64,000 nt of DNA from Streptomyces iakyrus (lineage in GTDB: Bacteria > Actinomycetota > Actinomycetes > Streptomycetales > Streptomycetaceae): contig NZ_JNXI01000024.1 in assembly GCF_000717055.1 (NCBI RefSeq), positions 1 to 64,000 on the forward strand. Direction: 5' to 3'. Positions 17,509-27,992 of the stretch are shown here, piece by piece; position 1 is the first letter of the stretch; each line of letters begins with the position of its first letter. Under the pieces are notes generated by a model. That model saw nothing but the letters and a program-made list of their open reading frames with translations, had not been told where the DNA came from and did no database searches. The translations under genes and the position numbers were made by a program.

Positions 17509-18035
17509 GTGCAACTCCAGTCGAACGGCCACGTCACCCCACGAGGGGGCTGTCGCTAGTGCGGTCAAGGGGGGTTTCAGCAAGTCTTGCAATGCGTCGT
17601 TGAGCGATGAAGCAAAACAGGTCACTCAGCCGTCATGCAAAGCGCCAATTGTTGCTCAACGAACTGACGAGCTCACGTTGTTCCGGTGCTTACGGGCGGG
17701 GGGTGGTGCCGTTGGGCCGGACGGGCTCGGCAGCGAGTGTCCGAGCAGGATACGACGCACGCGGATGATCCGGGTGCCCGTCCGGACAAGGGGAGTACGC
17801 CGAACGAGTGAGCAACGGGTGAGGAAGCGGTGAGCACGGTCGCCTCCGTGTCGGGATGTGTGCGGAGCGTGGCCGGAAGCCATCGCCCCGCAGCGCTGAT
17901 ACGCTGGTAGCCCGTGGACCGGTGGGCCCCTTCCCGACAGGGAACCCCCGAACCGCAGCGACGGCACCCCGGAGATTTCCGGCGGGCAGCCGCACCGCAC
18001 CCCCAGACCGCGACCACGGGAGCCCCGTCTTGGCC
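17509..18035. promoter_or_regulatory. Divergent regulatory region between GH15 and pyrG
   Basis: This 527-bp gap holds no convincing gene. The part near the GH15 gene is AT-richer than its surroundings and contains TCGTTGAGC (17597-17605) facing GCTCAACGA (17654-17662), plus TTGCAA-like words near 17587 and 17634. These may be repressor sites for the GH15 gene. Towards pyrG the sequence is ordinary GC-rich leader with GGGAG at 18018-18022. Confidence 0.45.
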
Positions 18036-19694
<1,659 letters not shown>

Positions 19695-19715
19695 CACACC
19701 AGTTGTACGGTGGCC

Positions 19716-19746
19716 GGGGTGCATCCCTTCAAAGGGTGTGCACCCC
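19716..19746 (+). terminator. Hairpin terminator after pyrG
   Basis: GGGGTGCATCCCTT (19716-19729) pairs with AAGGGTGTGCACCCC (19732-19746) with one small bulge, followed by a T-containing stretch. It lies 22 bp after the pyrG stop and 43 bp before the next start. Confidence 0.7.
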
Positions 19747-19788
19747 GGTTTCGTTTCGGCAGGTCGCGCGGCACGTGGAAGGACAGGC

Positions 19789-20415
19789 ATGACGATCAAG
19801 GACGCCCCGGAGGAGTGGGAGATCCGGGCGACGCAGACTCCCTTCGTGGGCAACAAGACCTCCGTCCGCACCGACGACGTGGTCATGCCCGACGGCACCG
19901 TGGTCGGCCGTGACTACCAGGTCCACCCCGGCTCCGTGGCCGTCCTCGCCCTCGACGCGGACGACCGCGTGCTGGTGCTGCGCCAGTACCGCCACCCCGT
20001 GCGCCACAAGCTGTGGGAGATCCCGGCCGGACTGCTCGACGTCCCCGGCGAGAACCCGCTGCACGCGGCGCAGCGCGAGCTGTACGAGGAGGCGCACGTC
20101 AAGGCCGAGGACTGGCGGGTGCTCACCGACGTCTACACCACGCCCGGCGGCTGCGACGAGGCCGTGCGGATCTTCCTGGCGCGCGACCTGTCCGAGGCCG
20201 AGGGTGAGCGGTTCGCGGTCGAGGAGGAAGAGGCCGACATGGTCCTGGACCGGGTGCCGGTCGAGGACCTCGTGCGGGGCGTGCTGGCCGGCGAGCTGCA
20301 CAACAACTGCCTCGTCGTGGGCGTCCTCTCACTGGTGGCCGCCCGGGGCGGTGACGGCCTGGACGCCCTGCGCCCGGCTCTGGCGCCGTGGCCGGCTCGG
20401 CCGTTCGAGGCGTAG
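19789..20415 (+). CDS. Nudix hydrolase, ADP-ribose pyrophosphatase type
   Basis: A 208-residue Nudix enzyme like mycobacterial ADP-ribose pyrophosphatase: WEIPAGLLDVPGE near residue 77 leads into the Nudix helix AAQRELYEEAH. The metal-binding Glu residues of RELxEE are present, but the usual Gly after EE is replaced by Ala-His. The likely reaction is ADP-ribose to AMP and ribose-5-phosphate. ATG 19789 follows AAGGA at 19779-19783. A second Nudix protein linked to ADP-ribose chemistry lies 10 kb downstream at 29.9 kb. The gene probably has its own promoter after the pyrG terminator. Confidence 0.87.
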   Translation: MTIKDAPEEWEIRATQTPFVGNKTSVRTDDVVMPDGTVVGRDYQVHPGSVAVLALDADDRVLVLRQYRHPVRHKLWEIPAGLLDVPGENPLHAAQRELYEEAHVKAEDWRVLTDVYTTPGGCDEAVRIFLARDLSEAEGERFAVEEEEADMVLDRVPVEDLVRGVLAGELHNNCLVVGVLSLVAARGGDGLDALRPALAPWPARPFEA

Positions 20416-20482
20416 GCGCTCCGCTCGGGGCGGTGCGACGGGTGGGTGCCGCCACGGTCGTCTGTCGGGTGCGGCGTCGTCG

Positions 20483-20523
20483 TGGCCGGTCGCGCAGTTC
20501 CCCGCGCCCCTTTCGGGGCGCGA
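20483..20523 (+). repeat. Streptomyces-type interspersed repeat with hairpin (copy B)
   Basis: TCGCGCAGTTCCCCGCGCCC is, from memory, a very common intergenic word in Streptomyces. Here it runs into a hairpin, CGCGCCCC (20503-20510) with GGGGCGCG (20515-20522). It may also act as the terminator of the preceding Nudix gene. Confidence 0.5.
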
Positions 20524-20687
20524 CCTTCTGCTGTCGGTCCTACGATCTGCTGATCCGATCGGGGGATGTGCCCGCCGTGCCCGCCGTACTCCTCCGGGAA
20601 CGTTGCAGAGCGTGAACTAGGCTCTGGGGCACGCCCGAACCGGAGTCCCGGCGGGCTTGCGTGTGCGGTGGGACGGGAGTGTGGCCC

Positions 20688-22727
20688 GTGGCGGATCAGG
20701 TCGTGGAGACAGGCGACGTGCGGTCGGCCGGGCGCGCTGCCGGGGAGATCGAGTTCCTGGGCCGCACACGGGAGTTGAAGGAGCTGCGCGCCGACATCGA
20801 GCGCGCCGGGCTGGACACCCTGGCCGGCCGCAAAGCACCCCGCGCGCGCGTGCTGCTCATCGCCGGCCGGCCCGGTTCGGGCCGCACGGCTCTCGCCGAG
20901 GAACTCGTCCGGCAGGTTGCGGACGGTTACCCCGACGGGGTGCTGCGGGCGAGCCTGACCGAGCCGGGCGGCACCCCGGTCCCCGTCGGACGTGCCGCCC
21001 GCGACCTCCTCACCGCCCTGGACGTGCCGGCGCCCGCCGGGGCCGGTGACGACGACCTCACCGATGCCCTGCGCACCGCCCTGGCCGACCGCCGAGCCCT
21101 GCTCCTGCTGGACGACGCGGCCGACGCCGAGCAGGTCGACGCCCTGCTCCCCGACACCCCGGACTGCCTCGTCGTCGCGGTCTCCGAAGGGCCGCTGACC
21201 GGCATCTCCGACGTCCGCCCCTGCACCCTGGGCGGCCTGGACGCCAAGTCCGGGGTGGAACTGCTGACCCGGCACACCGGCTCGGTCCGCATCACCGTCG
21301 ACCCCCGGGCCGCCGAGGGCCTCGCCGAGGAGTGCCAGGGGCAGCCCGCCGCGCTGATGCTGGCGGGAGGCTGGCTCGCGGCCCACCCCAAGGCCGCCGT
21401 CTCCGACCTCGCCAAGCAGCTGCGCGCCGAGGACACCGAGGGCACCGCCCTCACCCGGGTGTTCCGGCTCGCCCACGCCGCCCTGCCCGCCGGCGCCGCC
21501 CGGATGCTGCGCCTGCTCGCCCTCGCCCCGGCCGGGCTGGTCGACCCGCAGACCGCCTCCGCACTCGTCGGCTGCTCGGTCGACAGCGCCCGCAGCACCC
21601 TCGACGACTTCGTCGCCCTGGGCTTCCTGCACGCGGTGGACTCTCCGCTGCCGCAGTACGAGGTGCCGGGCTGCCTGCACCCCCAGCTGCGGATCCTCGC
21701 CGAGCGCCTCGAACGCCCGGCCGAGCTCCAGCTGGCCCGGGCCCGCATGCTGGAGCGGACCGTACGGCTGCTCCAGGCCTGCCGGGCGATCACCGAGACC
21801 GACAGTCCCCAGGCGCGCCAGAAGCTCCTCGACATGCCGCGCGCCCTGCGCTTCCCCACCCCGCGGGCGGCCGCCGACTGGCTGCGCCTGACCCGGCCCG
21901 CGCTGCTGGCGTCGGTCCGGCTCGCGGTCGCCGACGGGGAGCTGGACACCCTGGCCCGACGGCTGATGTCCCAGCTGGTCCGGGCGATGGCGGCGCACAT
22001 CGGCACCCAGGCCGCCGCTGCCGACCTCTACGACATCCACAGCCTCGTCCTCGGCATCGCCGAGCGCCGCCACCTGCCCCGCGAGCGTGCCGCGGCCCTG
22101 CTGAACCTCGGCGACCTCGACGCCCGCACCGGCCGTACGGCCGACGCCCTGACGCGCTACCGGGCCGCGCTGGACGCCGGGCGCGAGGTGAACGACCCGT
22201 ACGCCACCGGCCGTGCGATGGAATCCGTAGGCGGCGCGTACCAGGACCTCGACGACTTCGACCGGGCCGCCGACTGGTTCGGCCGCGCCCTGGTCGAGCG
22301 GCTCGCCCGGGGCGAGCGCGCGGAGGCCGCGCGGCTCTACGGGCGGATCGCCGCAGCCCACACCTTCGCCGGCCGCTACGGCGAGGCCCTGCGGAACTGG
22401 CGCGCGGCGGTCGCCGGGCACCGCAAGAACGGCGATGTGGCCGCCCAGGCCCGCGCCTTGAGCGAGCTGGCGCGGGTGCAGGAGTACGCGGGCCGGCCCG
22501 AGGAGTCGCTGCGCACCTGCCGGGAGGCGGTGGAGTGGGCGCGGCGCGCCGAGGATCCGCGACTGCAGGCCGCCCTGCATCTGCGGGTCGCCGACACCCT
22601 GGAGCACCTGGGTGATCCCGCGTCGGCCGGGCTGCACCGGGGAGCCGCCGAGCGGATTCTTGGCGACTCAAACCTTCAAAATGAGCCTGACGCCTGCGAA
22701 ATCCGTACCGCATCAGCCGAAGATTGA
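20688..22727 (+). CDS. NB-ARC/STAND-like ATPase with C-terminal TPRs, altered P-loop
   Basis: A 679-residue protein resembling the ATPase-TPR half of AfsR-type regulators but without a SARP DNA-binding domain. The P-loop region near residue 60 reads AGRPGSGRTALAEEL, where Arg stands in place of the Walker A Lys. A Walker B-like ALLLLDDAAD follows near 140. Residues about 450-650 are TPRs (for example RTADALTRYRAALDAG and YGEALRNWRAAVAGH). STAND proteins act as signalling switches; with Arg in the P-loop, nucleotide hydrolysis may be impaired. GTG 20688 follows GGGAG at 20675-20679. No partner gene is adjacent. Confidence 0.8.
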   Translation: MADQVVETGDVRSAGRAAGEIEFLGRTRELKELRADIERAGLDTLAGRKAPRARVLLIAGRPGSGRTALAEELVRQVADGYPDGVLRASLTEPGGTPVPVGRAARDLLTALDVPAPAGAGDDDLTDALRTALADRRALLLLDDAADAEQVDALLPDTPDCLVVAVSEGPLTGISDVRPCTLGGLDAKSGVELLTRHTGSVRITVDPRAAEGLAEECQGQPAALMLAGGWLAAHPKAAVSDLAKQLRAEDTEGTALTRVFRLAHAALPAGAARMLRLLALAPAGLVDPQTASALVGCSVDSARSTLDDFVALGFLHAVDSPLPQYEVPGCLHPQLRILAERLERPAELQLARARMLERTVRLLQACRAITETDSPQARQKLLDMPRALRFPTPRAAADWLRLTRPALLASVRLAVADGELDTLARRLMSQLVRAMAAHIGTQAAAADLYDIHSLVLGIAERRHLPRERAAALLNLGDLDARTGRTADALTRYRAALDAGREVNDPYATGRAMESVGGAYQDLDDFDRAADWFGRALVERLARGERAEAARLYGRIAAAHTFAGRYGEALRNWRAAVAGHRKNGDVAAQARALSELARVQEYAGRPEESLRTCREAVEWARRAEDPRLQAALHLRVADTLEHLGDPASAGLHRGAAERILGDSNLQNEPDACEIRTASAED

Positions 22728-22740
22728 TGCAATGAAAGGC

Positions 22741-22768
22741 TAGACAGCGAGAACGCCTTCATTAGACT
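22741..22768 (+). promoter_or_regulatory. Predicted ald promoter
   Basis: TAGACA (22741-22746) and TAGACT (22763-22768) are separated by 16 bp, close to the housekeeping consensus. Transcription would begin near 22775, about 100 bases before the ald start. Confidence 0.5.
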
Positions 22769-22873
22769 GGCTCTGCCGCACGTTCTCCTGCGGTCTCTCC
22801 CGGTGTGCCCGTGCGTGCCCGGGTATGTCTAAGAAGTACCCCCATACCCTCTGAGCCAAGGACCGTGATCGAC

Positions 22874-23989
22874 GTGAAGGTCGGCATCCCCCGCGAGGTC
22901 AAGAACAACGAGTTCCGGGTGGCCATCACCCCCGCCGGCGTGCACGAGCTGGTGCGCCACGGCCACCAGGTCGTCATCGAGCGCGACGCCGGCATCGGCT
23001 CCTCGATCACCAACGAGGAGTACGTCGCCGCCGGCGGGCAGATCCTGGACACCGCCGACGAGGTGTGGGCCACCGCCGACCTGCTGCTGAAGGTCAAGGA
23101 GCCCATCGCCGAGGAGTACCACCGCCTCCGCAAGGACCAGACGCTCTTCACGTACCTGCACCTGGCCGCCTCCAAGGAGTGCACGGACGCCCTGCTGGAG
23201 TCCGGCACCACCGCGATCGCCTACGAGACCGTCGAGCTGCCCAGCCGCGCGCTGCCGCTGCTCGCCCCGATGTCCGAGGTCGCGGGCCGGCTCGCCCCGC
23301 AGGTCGGCGCCTACCACCTGATGCGCGCCAACGGCGGCCGCGGCGTGCTGCCCGGCGGCGTCCCCGGCGTGCTGGCCGGCCGCGCCGTCGTGATCGGCGG
23401 CGGCGTCTCCGGCTGGAACGCCGCGCAGATCGCCATCGGCATGGGCTTCCACGTGACCCTGCTCGACAAGGACATCAACAAGCTCCGCGAGGCCGACAAG
23501 ATCTTCGGCACGAAGATCCAGACCGTCGTCTCGAACGCCTTCGAACTGGAGAAGGCCTGCCTGGAGGCCGACCTCGTCATCGGCGCGGTCCTGATCCCCG
23601 GCGCCAAGGCCCCGAAGCTGGTCACCAACGAGCTCGTCTCGCGCATGAAGCCCGGGAGTGTCCTTGTCGACATCGCGATCGACCAGGGCGGCTGCTTCGA
23701 GGACTCCCGTCCGACCACCCACGCCGAGCCGGCCTTCCAGGTCCACAACTCGGTCTTCTACTGCGTCGCCAACATGCCCGGCGCTGTGCCCAACACCTCC
23801 ACCTACGCGCTGACCAACGCGACGCTGCCGTACATCGTCGAGCTGGCCAACCACGGCTGGGCGGACGCGCTGCGCCGCGACCCGGCGCTGGCCAAGGGCC
23901 TCAACACCCACGACGGCAAGGTCGTTTACCGCGAGGTCGCCGAGGCGCACGGCGTGGAGCACGTGGAGCTGACCTCGCTGCTCGGCTGA
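22874..23989 (+). CDS. ald: Alanine dehydrogenase
   Basis: A 371-residue NAD-dependent L-alanine dehydrogenase interconverting alanine with pyruvate and ammonia. It opens VGIPREVKNNEFRVAITPAG; the catalytic Lys is in LLKVKEPIAEEY near 74 and the His in TYLHLAAS near 95. The Rossmann motif is VVIGGGVSGWNAAQIA near 175. GTG 22874 is preferred because AAGGA (22858-22862) is 11 bases upstream and the protein then matches the usual 371-residue length; GTG 22865 would be only two bases from that site. A 14-bp-stem terminator follows at 24080-24112. Confidence 0.96.
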   Translation: MKVGIPREVKNNEFRVAITPAGVHELVRHGHQVVIERDAGIGSSITNEEYVAAGGQILDTADEVWATADLLLKVKEPIAEEYHRLRKDQTLFTYLHLAASKECTDALLESGTTAIAYETVELPSRALPLLAPMSEVAGRLAPQVGAYHLMRANGGRGVLPGGVPGVLAGRAVVIGGGVSGWNAAQIAIGMGFHVTLLDKDINKLREADKIFGTKIQTVVSNAFELEKACLEADLVIGAVLIPGAKAPKLVTNELVSRMKPGSVLVDIAIDQGGCFEDSRPTTHAEPAFQVHNSVFYCVANMPGAVPNTSTYALTNATLPYIVELANHGWADALRRDPALAKGLNTHDGKVVYREVAEAHGVEHVELTSLLG

Positions 23990-24372
23990 GCCGCCCACCA
24001 GCCCTCGACAGCCGGTAAGTCGGCTAAGTAACCAACCGGCAAAGGCGATACGTCAACACCGGTCGTCAACGCCGCGTACCCGGCCGGACCTTGCCCGACA
24101 AGGTCCGGCCGGATGTGTGTATGGTCACTTCGCGGTTCTCGGGCAACTCGCCTCGAACGTAACCCTTCAACCGATTCGCACACCGGTGAAACCTGCCGTG
24201 CGACGGCCGTACGCCCTTGACAGCGGGATGTTTCATTGCCGACACATCGGGCCGGGTCCGGCGGATTGTGTTGCTGCGGACGCCCGACACGCCATAGAGT
24301 CGCCAGCTGTCGGCATGGTGCCACGCTGACCTGTCTAGAAGTTTCCTGGTCACCAAGGAGGTAAGACGACTT
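23990..24372. promoter_or_regulatory. ald-parA intergenic region
   Basis: A 383-bp gap without a credible gene. It contains the ald terminator (24080-24112), then a moderately AT-rich stretch. TTGCTG (24271-24276) with TAGAGT (24295-24300), 18 bp apart, is the best promoter candidate for the operon that follows. TTGACA at 24217-24222 has no matching -10. The exact Shine-Dalgarno AAGGAGGT (24355-24362) ends the region. Confidence 0.5.
24080..24112 (+). terminator. Hairpin terminator after ald
   Basis: CCGGCCGGACCTTG (24080-24093) and CAAGGTCCGGCCGG (24099-24112) form a perfect 14-bp stem with a 5-base loop, about 90 bp after the ald stop. Confidence 0.75.
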
Positions 24373-25542
24373 GTGAATGAGTCGACATTTACTCCCGGGG
24401 GTGGCCAACCAGGAATGCCTGCACGGGACCAGGAGCCCGCGGGGTTCGCGGCTGTCGGCTCCGTCGCTGTGCGCACCTTCGCAGCCCACCAGAGTCAGCA
24501 GGCGACTCACACTGCACACCAGAAGATGGATGGCCATCACGTGAACGCCATGGCCGGCGACGGAAGTGGCGCGCCCCACAACCACTTCGCCGACTACGAC
24601 GAACTGCCCGAGGGGCACTTCTACGACCCCGACGCGGAGTACGAGCCCGACCCCGAGTACGCGGCCACTCTCGCACCCGACGCGGCCAGACAGCGCCGGG
24701 AGCGTGTGGGCCCGACCGGGCGGCCGCTGCCGTACTTCCCGATCCCGGGACCGCTGCCCGAACACGGCCCCGCAAAGATCATCGCGATGTGCAACCAGAA
24801 GGGCGGCGTCGGCAAGACCACGTCGACCATCAACCTGGGTGCCGCGCTCGCGGAGTACGGACGCCGGGTCCTGCTCGTGGACTTCGACCCGCAGGGCGCG
24901 CTGTCGGTCGGACTCGGCGTCAACCCGATGGAGCTCGACCTCACCGTCTACAACCTGCTCATGGAGCGGGGGATGGCCGCCGACGAGGTGCTGCTGAAGA
25001 CTGCGGTCCCCAACATGGACCTGCTGCCCAGCAACATCGACCTGTCGGCGGCCGAGGTCCAGCTCGTCTCCGAGGTCGCCCGCGAGTCGACGCTGCAGCG
25101 CGCCCTGAAGCCGCTGCTGCCCGACTATGACTTCATCGTCATCGACTGCCAGCCCTCGCTCGGCCTGCTCACGGTGAACGCCCTGACGGCCGCGCACAAG
25201 GTGATAGTGCCTCTGGAGTGCGAGTTCTTCGCGCTGCGCGGCGTGGCCCTGCTGACGGAGACCATCGAGAAGGTCCAGGAGCGACTCAACCCCGAGCTGG
25301 AGCTCGACGGCATCCTCGCCACGATGTACGACTCGCGCACGGTGCACAGCCGTGAGGTGCTCGCGCGTGTGGTCGAGGCGTTCGACGACCACGTCTACCA
25401 CACGGTCATCGGGCGCACGGTCCGCTTCCCGGAGACCACGGTCGCCGGTGAGCCGATCACCACGTACGCCTCCAACTCCGTCGGTGCGGCCGCGTATCGC
25501 CAGCTCGCCAGGGAGGTGCTCGCCCGGTGTCACGCCGAGTGA
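24373..25542 (+). CDS. ParA/Soj-family ATPase with disordered N-terminal extension
   Basis: A 389-residue ParA-type P-loop ATPase. The first roughly 130 residues are polar and probably disordered, with an acidic patch (DADAEYEPDPEY-like). The deviant Walker A KGGVGKTT is at residues 143-150, LLVDFDPQGA follows as the A' motif, and VIDCQPSLGLL is the Walker B region near 255. ParA proteins form ATP-dependent dimers on DNA and move or position cargo. There is no ParB gene next to it; instead the overlapping downstream gene encodes a ribbon-helix-helix-like protein and then scpA-scpB. GTG 24373 follows an exact AAGGAGGT, so expression is probably strong. Confidence 0.9.
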   Translation: MNESTFTPGGGQPGMPARDQEPAGFAAVGSVAVRTFAAHQSQQATHTAHQKMDGHHVNAMAGDGSGAPHNHFADYDELPEGHFYDPDAEYEPDPEYAATLAPDAARQRRERVGPTGRPLPYFPIPGPLPEHGPAKIIAMCNQKGGVGKTTSTINLGAALAEYGRRVLLVDFDPQGALSVGLGVNPMELDLTVYNLLMERGMAADEVLLKTAVPNMDLLPSNIDLSAAEVQLVSEVARESTLQRALKPLLPDYDFIVIDCQPSLGLLTVNALTAAHKVIVPLECEFFALRGVALLTETIEKVQERLNPELELDGILATMYDSRTVHSREVLARVVEAFDDHVYHTVIGRTVRFPETTVAGEPITTYASNSVGAAAYRQLAREVLARCHAE

Positions 25543-26126
25543 GTCTGCCGGGGGCCGACGAACTCTTCCGTACGACAGGGGGGATGGGGCTCCAGTCGTC
25601 CCAGCCCAGGCGTCAGGCCAACGGCGACGCCCGGGTGCCCGCTCCGGCGGGGGAGGGCGACGCGGCGGCGGCAGCGGCCGCGGAGGACGCGCCGCAGTCG
25701 GTGCCCGCGCAGGGCGGTGACGGCGAGGGCGCCGAGCACGTAGCGGCGGACGCGGAGCCGGCCGAGGCCGGGGAGGCGCACAGCCGTTCCGCGACCGCCG
25801 AGCGCTCCGGCTCCGCCCGTCGCCAGACGGCGCAGGAAGGTTCTGCCGCCGGTGCCGCGGGGGGCGCGGGGGCCGCGCCCCGTAAGCGCGGGCGGAACGC
25901 CTCGCGCCGTCCCAGCGGCCGCGAGCGGCACGACGAGAAGATCACGGTCTACGTGTCGGCCGAGGAGCTCATGGACCTGGAGCACGCCCGTCTGGTGCTC
26001 CGCGGCGAGCACGGTCTGGCCGTCGACCGCGGGCGCATCGTCCGCGAGGCGGTCGCGGTGGTCCTCGCCGACCTGGAGACCCGCGGAGACGCCAGCATCC
26101 TCGTACGGCGACTGCGCGGGCGGTAG
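25527..26126 (+). CDS. Uncharacterised protein with C-terminal ribbon-helix-helix-like segment
   Basis: A 199-residue protein. Residues 1-130 are low-complexity Ala/Gly/Glu/Arg with a basic RKRGRNASRRPSGRERH patch. The last 65 look like a ribbon-helix-helix DNA-binding fold: a strand EKITVYVSAEELMDLE, a helix after it, and a second helix DRGRIVREAVAVVLADLE. GTG 25527 lies inside the end of the ParA gene (16-bp overlap), and scpA starts 18 bp after the stop. The overlap and the fold suggest it is the DNA-binding partner of this ParA, which is inference. No named family was recognised. Confidence 0.7.
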   Translation: MSRRVSLPGADELFRTTGGMGLQSSQPRRQANGDARVPAPAGEGDAAAAAAAEDAPQSVPAQGGDGEGAEHVAADAEPAEAGEAHSRSATAERSGSARRQTAQEGSAAGAAGGAGAAPRKRGRNASRRPSGRERHDEKITVYVSAEELMDLEHARLVLRGEHGLAVDRGRIVREAVAVVLADLETRGDASILVRRLRGR

Positions 26127-26144
26127 CGGTAGCCTGCGGGGGCC

Positions 26145-27992
26145 ATGACCTCGAACGCTTCCCCACCTCCCCCCGGCGGCCCGGCCGGCCGCCGGCGTGC
26201 GCTGGGGAGGGGCCCGGGGGTTCCGCCGGCCGAGCCGAGAGAGGCCGAGCCGCTCACGTCACTGGAGGAGGCCGACCCCGGGGCCCTGCCGGTCGAGCAG
26301 ACGGGGACGGAGGCGCCTGGGCCCTTCGCGGACGGCGACGGGACGGCTGCGGCGGTTGAGCTGCGGGCGGAGACGGTCGCGAACGGGTCGTTGCCCGCGG
26401 GCGGGGGTGTCGCGCCTGCGGAACTCGCCACCTCGGTGGCCGAGCCGAGTTCCTCGCCTCAAGACGCCGGGCAGGCGGCTTCGCCGACCGGATCCTTGGC
26501 CGAGCCGCCCGAGCCCTTGGCGGACGGCGACGGGACGGTTACGGCGGTCGAGCTGCGGGCGGAGACGGTCCCGAACGGACCGGCGCCCGCGAGCGGGGGC
26601 GTCGCGCCTGTGGGCCCCACTTCCCCGGTGGGCGAGCCGGGCTCCTCGCATCACAGCTCCGGGCATGCGGCTTCGCCGACCGGATCCCCGGCCGGGTCGC
26701 TCGGGCACTCCGTGGACGGCGACGGGGCGGCTTCGCCGGTCGAGCTGCGGGCGGAGGCGGTCCCGAACGGACCGGCGCCCGCGAGCGGGGGCGTCGCGCC
26801 TGTGGGCCCCACTTCCCCGGTGGGCGAGCCGGCCGGGCCCGCGTCCGCACCGACCGGGTCCCTGAAAGCCGCGGTTCCCGGGCCGGTGGACACCGCAGGG
26901 CCCATGGTGCCGCTTGCGGGCGCGGCTGGGAGCACGGCGCGGTCTGTGGAGGCGGCCGGACCTATGGCGCTGCCCAGGGATGCGGCCGGGACCACGGCAC
27001 CGCCTGTAGACATGGCCGGGCCTGCGGCGCTGCTTGCCGACGCTGCCGGGCCGGTGGGCGTGGGCGAACCGAGAGGGGCTGCCGGGACGCGGTCCGCGGA
27101 TGCGGTGACCGGGTTCGGCAACGCTTCCGTCCCCGCCCCGAGCCCCCCGCCCCCGGCCGGTGGCGACGGGACGGCTGCGGACGACGGGGTCTTCAAGGTC
27201 CGGCTTGCCAACTTCGAGGGGCCCTTCGATCTGCTGTTGCAGTTGATCTCGCGGCACAAGATGGACGTCACCGAGGTCGCGCTGTCGAAGGTGACCGACG
27301 AGTTCATGGCCCACATCCGGGCCATGGGACCGGACTGGGACCTGGACGAGACGACCGAGTTCCTGGTCGTCGCCGCGACCCTGCTCGACCTCAAGGCCGC
27401 ACGGCTGCTGCCCGCCGCCGAGGTGGAGGACGAGGGCGATCTCGCGCTGCTCGAAGCGCGGGACCTGCTGTTCGCCCGGCTGCTGCAGTACCGCGCGTAC
27501 AAGCAGATCGCCGACATCTTCAGCGGGCGCCTCGACGACGAGGCCCGGCGCTACCCCCGTACCGTCGGCCTCGAAGCGCACCACGCCGAGCTGTTGCCCG
27601 ACGTCGTCATCAGCATCGGGGCGGAAGGATTCGCCAAGCTCGCCGTCAAGGCGATGCAGCCCAAGCCCAAACCGCAGGTCTACGTCGACCACATCCACGC
27701 CCCGCTGGTCAGCGTGCAGGAGCAGGCCCAGATCGTCGTGGCCCGGCTCAGAGAGCTCGGTGAGGCCAGCTTCCGTGCGCTCGTCGAGGACACCGACGAC
27801 ACCCTGACCGTCGTGGCGAGGTTCCTCGCGCTGCTGGAGCTGTACCGCGAGAAGGCCGTAGCGCTGGAGCAGGAGACCGCGCTCGGAGAGCTGCTCGTGC
27901 GGTGGACCGGCGGCGACGGGGACGAGACACCGATCGTCACCGACGAGTTCGACCGGCCGCCCGAGCCGCCGAAGGAGGAGAAGAAGGCGTGA
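26145..27992 (+). CDS. scpA: Segregation and condensation protein A with long repetitive N-terminus
   Basis: A 615-residue ScpA (kleisin), about 2.3 times the usual length. The conserved kleisin domain starts near residue 350 with KVRLANFEGPFDLLLQLISR, continues through TEFLVVAATLLDLKAARLL and ends in the SMC-binding winged-helix part around LVEDTDDTLTVVARFLALLE. ScpA bridges SMC heads with ScpB for chromosome condensation. The first 345 residues are Ala/Pro/Gly-rich and contain three 64-residue repeats. ATG 26145 is used; no internal start before the kleisin domain has a better ribosome-binding site. The stop overlaps scpB by GTGA. Confidence 0.9.
   Translation: MTSNASPPPPGGPAGRRRALGRGPGVPPAEPREAEPLTSLEEADPGALPVEQTGTEAPGPFADGDGTAAAVELRAETVANGSLPAGGGVAPAELATSVAEPSSSPQDAGQAASPTGSLAEPPEPLADGDGTVTAVELRAETVPNGPAPASGGVAPVGPTSPVGEPGSSHHSSGHAASPTGSPAGSLGHSVDGDGAASPVELRAEAVPNGPAPASGGVAPVGPTSPVGEPAGPASAPTGSLKAAVPGPVDTAGPMVPLAGAAGSTARSVEAAGPMALPRDAAGTTAPPVDMAGPAALLADAAGPVGVGEPRGAAGTRSADAVTGFGNASVPAPSPPPPAGGDGTAADDGVFKVRLANFEGPFDLLLQLISRHKMDVTEVALSKVTDEFMAHIRAMGPDWDLDETTEFLVVAATLLDLKAARLLPAAEVEDEGDLALLEARDLLFARLLQYRAYKQIADIFSGRLDDEARRYPRTVGLEAHHAELLPDVVISIGAEGFAKLAVKAMQPKPKPQVYVDHIHAPLVSVQEQAQIVVARLRELGEASFRALVEDTDDTLTVVARFLALLELYREKAVALEQETALGELLVRWTGGDGDETPIVTDEFDRPPEPPKEEKKA
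26328..26833 (+). repeat. 192-bp in-frame tandem repeats in the scpA 5' half
   Basis: The word GAGCTGCGGGCGGAG starts at 26358, 26550 and 26742, a constant 192-bp (64-codon) period. Copies two and three are almost identical over about 78 bp (26564-26641 against 26756-26833); the first copy is more diverged. Each encodes a unit with VELRAE and PNGPAPASGGVAPVGPTSPV-like text. Confidence 0.85.

Noticed and set aside
24117..24329. 70-codon open frame between ald and parA
   Set aside because: No codon bias, no ribosome-binding site and no recognisable domain; it overlaps the predicted promoter.
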